Assembly: GCF_900188095.1 (NCBI RefSeq)
Contig: NZ_FZOT01000013.1
Span: 1-64,000 of the forward strand
Reading direction: 5' to 3'
DNA from: Noviherbaspirillum humi
Lineage (GTDB): Bacteria; Pseudomonadota; Gammaproteobacteria; Burkholderiales; Burkholderiaceae_D
DNA: 64,000 nucleotides
Within the stretch, counting starts at the first letter, position 1. Each line of letters starts with the position of its first letter. Under the pieces are notes generated by a model. That model ran no database searches and had not been told where the DNA came from. It worked only from the letters and a program-made list of their open reading frames with translations. Shown piece after piece: positions 18,813-28,550 of the stretch. The position numbers and the translations under genes are program-made.

Positions 18813-21374
18813 ATGACCCAGCCCGTCGGACCCATGTGGCCAGGCGCTTTCGAGACCATCGTCGCCACCAAGGATGGCCGCCGGTACGAGATCCTGTACC
18901 TGCCCGACCTGCACAACGAGGAGCTGCAGGCGGAAGGCAAGGCGCCGGTCTACTACTGGCTGCCGAACGGCGTGCGCGTCGCCCGCAACGGCGACAGCGG
19001 CGACTACAAATTTCATCTGATCCATTTCGTCGGCGTGATGAACGAGGATGCCAACGTCGGCGTGTCCGGCACCAGCGAAGTGGCCGGCGGCGTGCTCGGC
19101 GTGACGGTCACCGCCGCGCCCCCGCTGGACGTGCTGCAGGCGGCGCATAACCAGGTGACGCAGAAGCTGCGCGCCGACGCGCGCAAGTACTGGGGCTGGC
19201 GGGTGCCAAGCGCGCCGCAGTTCGCGCCCATCCCGGTGAGCGATTCCCGCACCCACATGTCCAATCTCTCGCCGCGCCTCGATGGCACCGTGCCGAGCGC
19301 CCTGCCCAATGGCAGCCGCGGCGGTTCGCCCGCCATGCAGCCTGCTCCGGCAGCCGGCGGCGGACCGGGCGGGCCAGGCATGCCGACCCGCTCGGCGGAG
19401 CTGGTGCAGCGCATGCGGCCGCGCATGGTCGCGCAGCCGCGGACCTTCCGCGAAGGGCGCGACACCATGCCGCAGAACCTCGATGCCTGGTACATGCGCA
19501 TCGAGGGCGACGGCCCCGGCTCCATCAATCCCGCCGCCGAGAATGCCTACGTCGCCCTGTGCGGCAGCCTGCCGGCGGCCATCCTCTGGGCCGGCTTCCA
19601 TGGCACCTACAGCCCGGTGGTGGTCAGCCAGACGCTCAACCTCAAGGTCTGGAGCGAAACCCTGCGCATCAAGATCAGGGGCAACTGGGACCGCGTGTTT
19701 TCGCATTTCTCCGCTGCGGCTGCCGGCAGGACATGGTGGTTCGGGGCCGACATCAAGGTGGAATTCAACAACCTGCGCATCAACGGCGGCATCACCGTCG
19801 AGATCGAGATCGACGGCACCAATCCCGGCGCCGACAAGATGAAGGAAGAGGTGGACAAGCGCGTCGACATGGTGGTGGCGAAATTCATGGAAGCGGCCAA
19901 GGCCCGCATCTTCGATCCGGCGCCGCCGGACGTGAAGCCGGCGGAGGCGCCGAGCGGCGGCGGCATCCTGTCCTCGCTGTTCGGCGGCTTCGGCGGCGGC
20001 TTCGCGCTCAAGTACCGGCGCGACGAAACCCGGCTCGATCTGCATTACGACGAGACGCGCCAGGAGCGCTTCAACCTCTCCACCACCATCAGCAGTTCGC
20101 TGGAAGGCTTCTTCAACGAAATCAAGAACGATCCGGACGCAGAGAAGAAATACTTCACCACTCTCTATCTCGACGACTGGGACCGCAAGATCACCCACAC
20201 CATCAAGCCGGTGGTGAACTGGCGCGACGACTCCCGCCTGTGGGTGGGCGATCCGGTGGCATTCATCGGCGTGCAGGTCGGCTATCCGAGCGCGAAGGGC
20301 GATCTGCAATGGACCGCGCATGTGTTCCAGAGCACCGATACCGGCGCCATGACCACCTGGCAGCCGGCGATGGCGAAGAAGAACGCCGCCGACGTCGCCA
20401 ATCCGCCGCCGGGATGGAAGCCGGACATCAGTTACATCAAGCGCAGCATCCACTTCCTGGAGCCGCCGAGCGAATCCGAAAACCCCTATGTGCGCTGCTT
20501 CGTCGAGAAGAACGTGGTCGACCTCGATCCGCTGGAAGGCACGCCGACCAGCGACCTGAATATCGAAGTGCGGGCGGATGCGGCGGGCAAGCTCGACGTC
20601 GGCCCGATCCAGCTCAACGTCAACCTGGAAACGCCGGCGCAGATGGTGGAGATCGAATTCCAGGCAATGGGCATGACCGACGAAGGCAGCGAGCGGCCGG
20701 TCACCAAGTTCGTCTGGAAGAACGCCGACCAGGAACATGACCGTTACTGGACCATCTTCACCGGGCAAAAGGACTTCGTGCCGCGCTACCGCTATCGCTG
20801 CCGGGTGGTGGTGAAGGGCGGCCTGTTCACCAAGGGCATGGAATGGGTCGGCCCCTGGATGGAAACCGCCGGCAATGGCCCGCTGGTGGCCAGCGTGCCC
20901 ACCGCCCAGGATCCCGGCGTACAGACACGCAGCCTGGTGCCCGATGCGCGGCCGGCGCTGCCGGCGGCCGAACCGGTGGCGGCACAGCCGCCTTCCCAAC
21001 CGGGTGCCGGCAAGCCGCCGGCCGGTGCGCCGAAGGAGGCGCCGGCGCGCAGTCCCATGCCGGCCTTGGGCGAGATCCCGGTCGGCCGGCCGCCCGGCGC
21101 GCCGCGCAGCGAGACGCCGGTGCGCACCGCGCCCGCGGTGCTGGGGTATGACCTGGCACGGGAAGCGGAACCGGCCGCGCCGGCCCACCCTGCGGCCGCG
21201 ACCACGCGTTCGGAGCCGGCGGAAGCCGGTGCGCCAGGAAAACCAGGAGCACCAGGGGCGCTCGACTTGCGCGATGCGGATGCCGATGGGCATGGGGCGG
21301 CTTATGAGAACGGCGAACTGCGCCAGCCCTACGTCGGCTGGACCACCATGAAGCCGGGTTCGCTCAGGCACTAG
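18813..21374 (+). CDS. Large uncharacterised protein, first gene of a three-gene block
   Basis: An 853-aa protein of unknown function, ATG with a strong ribosome site (GAGGAGGA). No signal peptide or membrane span is visible. Residues about 1-115 form a possible small domain with WLPNGVRVARNG, similar to a motif in the next protein (WCLPDRLALARG). Residues about 115-220 are a Pro/Gly-rich linker. Residues about 225-360 look beta-rich with Trp and Gly (LWAGFHGTYSPVVVSQTL). About 360-680 holds repeated charged strands with many Asp/Tyr/Trp (HFLEPPSESENPYVRCF, GLFTKGMEWVGPW). About 690-815 is a low-complexity Pro/Ala tail, followed by a short conserved-looking end (PYVGWTTMKPG). Spacing of 108 bases to the next gene suggests co-transcription. 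Confidence 0.85.
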   Translation: MTQPVGPMWPGAFETIVATKDGRRYEILYLPDLHNEELQAEGKAPVYYWLPNGVRVARNGDSGDYKFHLIHFVGVMNEDANVGVSGTSEVAGGVLGVTVTAAPPLDVLQAAHNQVTQKLRADARKYWGWRVPSAPQFAPIPVSDSRTHMSNLSPRLDGTVPSALPNGSRGGSPAMQPAPAAGGGPGGPGMPTRSAELVQRMRPRMVAQPRTFREGRDTMPQNLDAWYMRIEGDGPGSINPAAENAYVALCGSLPAAILWAGFHGTYSPVVVSQTLNLKVWSETLRIKIRGNWDRVFSHFSAAAAGRTWWFGADIKVEFNNLRINGGITVEIEIDGTNPGADKMKEEVDKRVDMVVAKFMEAAKARIFDPAPPDVKPAEAPSGGGILSSLFGGFGGGFALKYRRDETRLDLHYDETRQERFNLSTTISSSLEGFFNEIKNDPDAEKKYFTTLYLDDWDRKITHTIKPVVNWRDDSRLWVGDPVAFIGVQVGYPSAKGDLQWTAHVFQSTDTGAMTTWQPAMAKKNAADVANPPPGWKPDISYIKRSIHFLEPPSESENPYVRCFVEKNVVDLDPLEGTPTSDLNIEVRADAAGKLDVGPIQLNVNLETPAQMVEIEFQAMGMTDEGSERPVTKFVWKNADQEHDRYWTIFTGQKDFVPRYRYRCRVVVKGGLFTKGMEWVGPWMETAGNGPLVASVPTAQDPGVQTRSLVPDARPALPAAEPVAAQPPSQPGAGKPPAGAPKEAPARSPMPALGEIPVGRPPGAPRSETPVRTAPAVLGYDLAREAEPAAPAHPAAATTRSEPAEAGAPGKPGAPGALDLRDADADGHGAAYENGELRQPYVGWTTMKPGSLRH

Positions 21375-21482
21375 CCCAACCCGCGCAGCCTGGACCGGAG
21401 CCGGCGCTGAGCCGCCGAGCCGCTGGTCCACGGTTCCCGCCGGTCCTGCGCAGACCGGTATCGCAAACAAAGGGGACGCATC

Positions 21483-24400
21483 ATGAAAGCGACCGATACG
21501 CCGGCCTTGTCTGCCGCAGTGAATGCCGCAGGAAGGGAGCGATCCGGTAACCCGCCTGGAGCGTCCGGGCCTTCTGCCGAGGCGCCTTGGCAGCTGCGCG
21601 CGCCGGCGACCGGCGGGCCGGGCTGGCATGTGCTGCCCGACGCCTGCGACCCGGATACGGCCTGGTGCCTGCCGGACCGGCTGGCCTTGGCACGCGGGCC
21701 GGACGGCTATCCCATCCTGTCGCTGACCCTGCTGCTCGACCGTCAACCCGATCCCGCCGTCGCCGCCATCGGCGAACGCCTGCTTCAAGCCACGCTCGCG
21801 CTGGAGCTGTCGCTGCCCGCCGGATTGCCGCCATCGGCCCATGCCGGGGAACAGACGAATACGATTTTCATCCGCAACCTGCAGGTCGAGTTGCGCGGCG
21901 CTGGCGGACGGCTGCTGGCTTCGGCGCAAGCCGGTGCCGGCGCCCGGCTTGCCTTGTCGGCGATGCTGGACAGGGCGCAGGCGCTGGATGTGATCGGTGC
22001 GCTCGATGGCCACGCCGGCGGCCTCTCCCTGCATGCCACGCTCGCCTTCCGGGCGCTCGCCGTTCCATCCCGCCTGCGCCTGAGCGGACGCTGGTGCGAT
22101 GTGCATGATGCCCTGGCTGCCTTGCCTGGCCGTGAACCAGCGGCTGCCGTGACCGAGGCGGAGTTGGGTTCGGCGTATGCGCAGCTGGTGCGTACCGGCG
22201 CGCTGAGCGTGTCGACGGAGCAGGGCGGTGACGCCGTCGCCGCGGCGGGCGAAGATGGCCTGTTCCGCAGCTTCGCCGCCGCGGCGCGGGTCATGCTGCT
22301 CGATGCCGACGGCCGGCTCGGCATCCGGCCGGCGCCGGCGTTCGGCATCGAGCTCGCCCATCGCGGCGGCGGCGCGACGGAGCGCAGCCTCGACCTGGCC
22401 TGTCCGCTGGAGCAAATCCTCGGCGGCGCGCTCGACGGCCTCGACCGGGAGCGTGCCGTTCGCCTGCTGGCACCGTCGCCAGGTACCGGGGTGCGCGAAG
22501 CGATCGCGCCGGTGCCGCGCCGCGTCAGCATGCGCGAAGCGCCGGCGCGCCGCGGGGCGACCGGCAGTGCTCGCCTCGGCCGTCTTGCGGGCGGCAAGCT
22601 GGCCTCCGCCAGCCTACTGCTCGCGAATGAGGCGCGCCCGCTCAATCCACACCGCCTCCTTGCCCATATCGACCTCGATGCGCTGCACGTTCCGCCACAG
22701 CCCTCCGGCCCGATAATCGACGATGCCAATGGCTGGGTCTTCGCCGACGGGGCCGACGCCAGCTTCGTCTGGGTGCAGCCCGCGTTTGAACTGCTCATGC
22801 CCGACCCGGCCGGCGATGCCGCCGCCGGCCCCTTTCGATTCTCCTTCGCCCGCGCCGGGGCCAACGCATCGGGCGAACCGGGCATCGATGCCACCGTCCG
22901 ATTCTGCCTGCGCCAGATGATCGGTCCGGAAGCGCAGGCCGCCCTGGCGGCGCGCGGAAATCCGGCTAGCCGCGTGATCGATGCGGCGGATGCGGCGGTG
23001 GAGCTGGAACTGCCGTTTCGCGATGCCGGCGGCGCCACCCGCAGCCAGCGCTTCGCAGCCGAGGTCAAGCGCAACGGCGATCTGCTCGACGTGACGGTGA
23101 CGCTGCTCGATGCCTGGGCCCGGCTTTGCTACGGCGCGCTGTCGTCGCCCGGTTTCCAGTCGCGGCCCGCGTCGCTCTCGGTGGCCTGGAGCCACCCGGG
23201 CCTGGTGCGCCTGCCGCCGGGCAAGCTGCCGCTCGCCTTCGGCAACAAGGCGGCGCTGCTGCCGGTGGCCTGGAACCGGGAGGCGGCCGTCTCCCGGGAG
23301 CTGGTATTCGATGCCGCCGCCGCCACGCTGCGCTCGCCGCTTGGCGACTATGCCCTGAGAGTACCGCCGAAGTTGTCCAGCCTGGCCTTGGGCAGCGCCA
23401 GCGCGAGGCCGCTGGTGGCGCTGCCGGAACTGCTGCCGCAGCACGACAAGCGGCCGGAAGCCACCTTTGCCGAAAGGCGCTTCACCCGCAGCCAGGCGCT
23501 GCAGGCCCTGTATCCCTGCGCCGATTTTGGCGCCTGCTATGTCGAACGGCGACCCGAGGGAGAGCTGGCCATCGGCTGCCAGGATGCGCTGCGCCTGGGG
23601 CAGGCGCCATGGCGGCAATACGAAGAGATGGCGGCCCTGGCCGAACGCGGTTGCCGCGTGTTCCGCTCGCTGCAGCAGCCGGGCCGCTTCCTGCTGCTGC
23701 CGGATGCCTATCGCATCGGCCGCCACGCCGCCGATGCCGGCGACTCCGCCCGGCGGCCCCTGATCCTGCTGTACGCCGCGCTAGACCCGGACCGGCCGGA
23801 GGCCAACCAGGTGGTGCTCGATATGCGGCTGCAGCCGGACATCAGCCCGGCGTCGCTCATGCTGCTGCGCTCGAAGCTGAAGGCGCATGCGGCCAGTCCG
23901 GTGCTGCTCCTGCCCACCGACATCGAATGCGGCGCCGAGTTCGACTGGGGGCTGGCGTCCATTCCCGGCATGGAACTCGCCGCGGCGCTGCAGCCGGACG
24001 GCATCGCGGTCTCCATTTCCGCCGGCCTCTCGCAAGCCCTGCTGCTGCGTGAGCTGCTGGAAAGAAGCGGCATCGCCGGCGGCGCCAGCTTCCTTCTGCC
24101 GGATGGCACCCGGCTGCGATCGGCCCTGCAGCTGAGCCTGTCCGCCCTGTGCGGTCCGCTGGCGGACGGGCCGGTGGAGATCACGCTTTCGCAGCGCCAG
24201 GCGCTGCTGCGAAATGCCATCGAGCGGCCGGTGGCGGTGAGCGACCTGCTGCTGTTCGGCGGCGGCCCGGCGCCGCAGCGCGTGCCGGTGGAGCGGCAGC
24301 TGGCGCCGCAGGAAAGCTGCAGCGTGGCCTTGGCCGACGGCGCGCCGACCGACATCGCTTGCGTCGAATACGGCCTGCCGCCGGCGCCGCCCGCCGCGCT

Positions 24401-24734
24401 GGAGGAAGTGCGCGCCTTCGTCGAAGAGGTGCGCACCAACATCGTGTTTGTGGACCTGGTCGACCATGCCGGCCATGGCCTGCAGCGCATCGACGTGCAG
24501 GCGCGCATGGCCGGCGTGGCGGGCATCGTGCCGGTGGCGATGAGCGGCGCGCCGGCGGTGGGCAACGCCGCCTTCGTGCTGCCGCTGACCACCTACCTCG
24601 CGCAGCGTCTTTTGTCCTACCAGGTCACCGTCACCCGCGACGATGCCAGCGAGTCCAGCGGCCGCTGGCTGGAGTGGGATGTCGAAAAGCTGGGCGCGCT
24701 GGTGAGCCTGACCTGGGAAACGCTCGGCTTGTGA
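21483..24734 (+). CDS. Very large uncharacterised protein, second gene of the block
   Basis: A 1083-aa protein with no family I recognise, no signal peptide and no membrane span. The ATG has AAAGGGGA upstream. The motif at residues 61-71 (WCLPDRLALAR, then LSLTLLLDRQPD) resembles WLPNGVRVAR of the preceding protein. A related stretch recurs at about residues 736-790 (FLLLPDAYRIGR, ILLYAALDPDRPE), which suggests duplicated beta-domains. The C-terminal 300 residues are Ala/Leu-rich with ELTL-like strands (AVSISAGLSQALLLREL, VEITLSQRQALLRNAIERP) and end in GRWLEWDVEKLGALV. The gap to the third gene is 50 bases. It may be a scaffold or partner of the protease encoded next; that is inference from linkage only. 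Confidence 0.85.
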   Translation: MKATDTPALSAAVNAAGRERSGNPPGASGPSAEAPWQLRAPATGGPGWHVLPDACDPDTAWCLPDRLALARGPDGYPILSLTLLLDRQPDPAVAAIGERLLQATLALELSLPAGLPPSAHAGEQTNTIFIRNLQVELRGAGGRLLASAQAGAGARLALSAMLDRAQALDVIGALDGHAGGLSLHATLAFRALAVPSRLRLSGRWCDVHDALAALPGREPAAAVTEAELGSAYAQLVRTGALSVSTEQGGDAVAAAGEDGLFRSFAAAARVMLLDADGRLGIRPAPAFGIELAHRGGGATERSLDLACPLEQILGGALDGLDRERAVRLLAPSPGTGVREAIAPVPRRVSMREAPARRGATGSARLGRLAGGKLASASLLLANEARPLNPHRLLAHIDLDALHVPPQPSGPIIDDANGWVFADGADASFVWVQPAFELLMPDPAGDAAAGPFRFSFARAGANASGEPGIDATVRFCLRQMIGPEAQAALAARGNPASRVIDAADAAVELELPFRDAGGATRSQRFAAEVKRNGDLLDVTVTLLDAWARLCYGALSSPGFQSRPASLSVAWSHPGLVRLPPGKLPLAFGNKAALLPVAWNREAAVSRELVFDAAAATLRSPLGDYALRVPPKLSSLALGSASARPLVALPELLPQHDKRPEATFAERRFTRSQALQALYPCADFGACYVERRPEGELAIGCQDALRLGQAPWRQYEEMAALAERGCRVFRSLQQPGRFLLLPDAYRIGRHAADAGDSARRPLILLYAALDPDRPEANQVVLDMRLQPDISPASLMLLRSKLKAHAASPVLLLPTDIECGAEFDWGLASIPGMELAAALQPDGIAVSISAGLSQALLLRELLERSGIAGGASFLLPDGTRLRSALQLSLSALCGPLADGPVEITLSQRQALLRNAIERPVAVSDLLLFGGGPAPQRVPVERQLAPQESCSVALADGAPTDIACVEYGLPPAPPAALEEVRAFVEEVRTNIVFVDLVDHAGHGLQRIDVQARMAGVAGIVPVAMSGAPAVGNAAFVLPLTTYLAQRLLSYQVTVTRDDASESSGRWLEWDVEKLGALVSLTWETLGL

Positions 24735-24784
24735 GCGCGACTGCATCGCCTGTTTGAAACGCACCGCCCCATCGAGGAGGAACC

Positions 24785-27700
24785 ATGCCACCGGACACCC
24801 ATACCGCCAATGCCACCAATGCCGCCAATGCAGATCTGCTCTATTACCCGAATGCCACCGATCCGCCGGTGCGCCTGCTGCGCGACCCGAAGAAATTCAG
24901 CGTGCGTTTCGGGCTGGCCCGTTCGGCGCTCTCGCCCGAGGCGCAGAACCTGCTGCGCAAGCATGCCGCGCCGCTGACCCGGGTGGATCACTACGGCATC
25001 ATCGTCTACGAGCTCGGCTCCGAACCGGAGCAGCAGCAGGCGGTGCAGGTGCTCAACCGCGAGCGCGACATCGAAATCGCGGCCCCGGTCATGCATCGCG
25101 GACGGCAGGAGAATGACGACGTCTACCTGACCCGGCGCTTCATCGTCCAATTCTGGCCCGAGGTAGGCCGGCAGCAGATCGATGCCTTGAATGCCAAATA
25201 CGGCGTGCGAATCATCAGCCAGCTCGATTACGCGCCCAACGGCTATGTCCTGCTGGCGCCGGCCGGCGCCGACGGCACCGGCGCGGTGGAGGCGGCCAAC
25301 GCTTACCGCGCCAGCGGCCTCACCGTGTTCTCCCATCCCGACCTGATCAGCCGGCGGCACAAGCGCGACACCGCCACCTCGCCGGCGACCCGCGCCGAAC
25401 GCGACGCCCGCGCCACCCGCGACGCCGACTACCTGGGCCGGCAGTGGCATCTCGCCACCGCCCGCGTCAACGATGCCTGGACCCTGACCCGCGGCGTGCC
25501 CTCGATCGCCGTCGCCATCCTCGATGACGGCATCGATGTCGATCATCCGGAATTCGCCGGCAAGCTGTGCGCCGGGCATGATTTCAGCGCCGGCGTGGAC
25601 GACCCGCGGCCGAAGTCGGGTTCGGACAACCACGGCACCGCCTGCGCCGGCGTGGCGGTGGCCAAGGGCGTGCGCGCTTCCGGCGCCGCGCCGGGATGCA
25701 GCCTGATCGCGGCGCGCTTTCCGGCCTCGCTCGGCGATGCCGACGAAGCGGCGATGTTCAAGTGGGCGGCGGATAACGGCGCCGATGTCATCAGCTGCAG
25801 CTGGGGCCCGGCCGACGGCACCGGCAGCGTCGATCCGCTGCCCGGCAGCACCCAGGCGGCGATCGCCTATTGCGTGCACCAGGGCCGGGGCGGCAAGGGC
25901 ATCCCGGTCTGCTTCGCCGCCGGCAATGGCGACGAGTCGGTAGACCTCGACGGCTATGCCTCCAATCCGGACGTGATCGCGGTGGCCGCCAGCAACGACC
26001 AGGAGCGCCGCGCCTGGTACAGCGACCATGGCAATGCGGTGTGGATCTGCGCCCCCTCCAGCGGCGACCGCGACGCGGGCGAAAAATCAGTGCTCACCGC
26101 CGACCGCCACGGACCGGACGGCTACAACAACGGCGGCAACGAGGTCGATGCCGATTACACCGCCACCTTCGGCGGCACCTCGTCGGCATCGCCGCTGGTG
26201 GCCGGCATCATCGGCCTGATGCTGTCGGCCAATCCCGACCTGACGCAGACCCAGGTGCGCGATATCCTGCGCCGCACCGCGCGCAAGATCGACGGCGGCT
26301 ACGATGCCGATGGCCACAGCCCGGAATACGGCTATGGCCGGGTCGATGCCTGCGACGCGGTGCGGGCGGCGCTGGCCGCCGCATCGGACGGTCCGGTGAT
26401 CGCCCTGCGTCCGCCGCGCATCGACGCACCGGCCTCCTTCAGCCGCGGGGGCCCGCCCCCGAGCTTCGACATCGATCCCGGCGACGGCGCGGCCCTCTAC
26501 TATGCTGTGGAAATCGCCACCCGGCATGAGCTGTTCGACGATGCCGCGCACGGCCAGGAACGCAGCCCGTCGAGTTTCTACGCCTCCTGGCAGGACAGCC
26601 CGCTGCTGGCCAGCAATCCCTACGTCATGCCGGAAGCGGCCTGGGCGCGGCTCTGCAGCGCCGACACGCTGTATTACCGCGCCTGGTTCAGCAGCAGCGC
26701 CGATGGCTGGACCGACGTGGCGGGAACGCTGGACGACGCCGATCATGCCGGGGCGCCGTCATTGGCGCTCACCGGCGCAGCGGTGCGCGATGCGCCGCTG
26801 CGGGCGCGGCGCGATGCGGTGAACACCCACGCCGGCTTCGACCGGCTTGCGTATCCCGGCGACGACGTCATGCGCGCGCTCTGGCAGCACACCAACCTCG
26901 CCTGGACCGGCTTCTACCTCGCGCCCAGCCCATCGCAGGGCTACACCGGATGGATGAGCAAGGCGGCCACCCTGCGGCAGATGGGCTGGGGCCTGGCGCC
27001 GGTCTATGTCGGCCAGCAGTGGCCGGGCGGCCCCGGCTCCCACATCCTCGGCTCCGACCAGGGCCGGCTCGATGCCGCCGATGCCATCCGCCTGGCGGAC
27101 CAGGCCGGCATCGGCGACAACGCGGTGATCTATCTCGACATCGAAGTCGGCGGCCTGCTGCCGCCGACCATGCTGGCTTATGCGCAGGCCTGGATCGCCG
27201 GCGTGCGCGGCTCGAATTACCGGCCGGGCGTCTACTGCTCCTTCCTCAATACCGCCGCCCAGCTGCGGGAGAATAATCCTGACGTGTTCTTCTGGGTGTT
27301 CAACATCAACAAGTTCGCGCCGACCCAGGCGCGGAACCCGGACGGCTCCTTCCGCACCCCGCCCGTCGCCGATTCCGGCTGCCCGTTCGCGGTGGCGTGG
27401 CAATACATCCAGGGCGCGCCGACCATCCCGGTGCCCCAGGATGCCGGCCCGGCGCTGTCGCTGGCGACGGTGGACATGGATTGCGCCACGGTGCTCGATC
27501 CTTCCTATCCGGAGCGGGTCGATGCCGCCGCGCCGCAGGCGGCGAGCCCAGCGTCGATCATGGCGCCGCAGAGCCTGGCGCGCGCCGACGGCCCGCCGCA
27601 GTTCGCGCTCGATCCCGGCAGCGGCGCTGCGATCTACTACGCCGTCGAAGTCGCCACCGAGCCGGAACTGTTCGACAGCGCCAACGAAGCCGAACGCGAC

Positions 27701-28498
27701 CCGGACAACTTCTATGCCTCGTGGGAGACGGAACCGTTCCAGGCCGACAGTGTTTATGCCCTGCCGGCCTCGGCGTGGAACCGGCTGATGCAGGCGGAGC
27801 GGCTGTATTACCGCGCCTGGTTCAGCAGCAGCGCCGACGCCTGGGAAAACGCGGTGGCCACCACCGCCGATGCGGACGCAGCCGCAGCGCCTTCCATCCT
27901 GCTGAGCGGTCAGGCGGTGCGCGACGCCGGCAAGGTGGAGCGGCCCGCCATCGACGCGCCGTCGCATGCCGGGCGTGACGGTCCGGCGCCGGTGTTCCGG
28001 CTGCGGCTGCCCGCTGCAGCGCGCAGCTTCCGGGTGGAGGTCGGCGCCGATCCTGCGCATTTCACGGAAGCTGCGGCCCCCGGCGCTGCCAAAGGTCGTT
28101 ATGCCTCGCCGGTACGGCCGGTGAAGCCAGAGCCGCTGTTCGCGTTGCCGGTCGATGCCTGGGATGCGCTGCGCCTGGCGCCACGGCTGTATTACCGCGT
28201 CTGCGTCTCGTCCCGGCGGCCCGGCGCAGCCTGGCGCGCCGACGACAGCTCGACGCCGGATGCGGTGCTGGAACGGCTGCCCTGGATCGACATCGTTCCC
28301 GGCGAGGCGGACCGGCTGCGCGGCATCGAGGCGGGTGTCCGGCGCAGCCGGTCCGGACGTCCGGCGCCGCTGGATAATCAGGAGAGGGAAGGCGAGGAGG
28401 GCGGCGAGGGAGGCGGCGGCACGGATCCGGACGAAGCCGCATGGCGCCGGCGGCCGCGCGCCATGCCCATTGCGCCGGCGCATCAGGCGCCAAGGTGA
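24785..28498 (+). CDS. Kexin-like S8 protease fused to DUF1906 and three repeat modules
   Basis: A 1237-aa multidomain protein with a strong ribosome site (GAGGAGGAA). Residues about 28-103 and 113-187 look like two tandem subtilase prodomains. The protease domain (about 215-530) has the full triad: Asp247 in AILDDGIDVDH, His283 in DNHGTACAG, Ser466 in GGTSSASP, with Asn381 in FAAGNGDE as the oxyanion residue. DNHGTACAG and SCSWGP are typical of the kexin/furin (S8B) branch. Next comes a module at about 539-666, a DUF1906 glycoside-hydrolase-like TIM barrel (about 680-910; THAGFDRLAYPG, VIYLDIEVGG, AVAWQYIQG), and two more copies of the module (about 925-1044 and 1050-1160). The modules share YYAVEVATEPELF, NFYASW and LYYRAWFSSSADAW. 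The tail is Gly/Glu-rich. No signal peptide is visible, which is odd for both domain types. Confidence 0.9.
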   Translation: MPPDTHTANATNAANADLLYYPNATDPPVRLLRDPKKFSVRFGLARSALSPEAQNLLRKHAAPLTRVDHYGIIVYELGSEPEQQQAVQVLNRERDIEIAAPVMHRGRQENDDVYLTRRFIVQFWPEVGRQQIDALNAKYGVRIISQLDYAPNGYVLLAPAGADGTGAVEAANAYRASGLTVFSHPDLISRRHKRDTATSPATRAERDARATRDADYLGRQWHLATARVNDAWTLTRGVPSIAVAILDDGIDVDHPEFAGKLCAGHDFSAGVDDPRPKSGSDNHGTACAGVAVAKGVRASGAAPGCSLIAARFPASLGDADEAAMFKWAADNGADVISCSWGPADGTGSVDPLPGSTQAAIAYCVHQGRGGKGIPVCFAAGNGDESVDLDGYASNPDVIAVAASNDQERRAWYSDHGNAVWICAPSSGDRDAGEKSVLTADRHGPDGYNNGGNEVDADYTATFGGTSSASPLVAGIIGLMLSANPDLTQTQVRDILRRTARKIDGGYDADGHSPEYGYGRVDACDAVRAALAAASDGPVIALRPPRIDAPASFSRGGPPPSFDIDPGDGAALYYAVEIATRHELFDDAAHGQERSPSSFYASWQDSPLLASNPYVMPEAAWARLCSADTLYYRAWFSSSADGWTDVAGTLDDADHAGAPSLALTGAAVRDAPLRARRDAVNTHAGFDRLAYPGDDVMRALWQHTNLAWTGFYLAPSPSQGYTGWMSKAATLRQMGWGLAPVYVGQQWPGGPGSHILGSDQGRLDAADAIRLADQAGIGDNAVIYLDIEVGGLLPPTMLAYAQAWIAGVRGSNYRPGVYCSFLNTAAQLRENNPDVFFWVFNINKFAPTQARNPDGSFRTPPVADSGCPFAVAWQYIQGAPTIPVPQDAGPALSLATVDMDCATVLDPSYPERVDAAAPQAASPASIMAPQSLARADGPPQFALDPGSGAAIYYAVEVATEPELFDSANEAERDPDNFYASWETEPFQADSVYALPASAWNRLMQAERLYYRAWFSSSADAWENAVATTADADAAAAPSILLSGQAVRDAGKVERPAIDAPSHAGRDGPAPVFRLRLPAAARSFRVEVGADPAHFTEAAAPGAAKGRYASPVRPVKPEPLFALPVDAWDALRLAPRLYYRVCVSSRRPGAAWRADDSSTPDAVLERLPWIDIVPGEADRLRGIEAGVRRSRSGRPAPLDNQEREGEEGGEGGGGTDPDEAAWRRRPRAMPIAPAHQAPR

Positions 28499-28550
28499 AG
28501 CGGGGCGCGCCGGGACTACGAGCGCCGGAGGATCGCCGTCCCGGGCGGCG

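Noticed and set aside
18600-22415. Open frame of 1271 codons on the minus strand
   Set aside because: Arg/Gly/His/Asp-rich shadow of the 853-aa and 1083-aa genes; no family motif, and the plus-strand frames have strong ribosome sites and normal composition.
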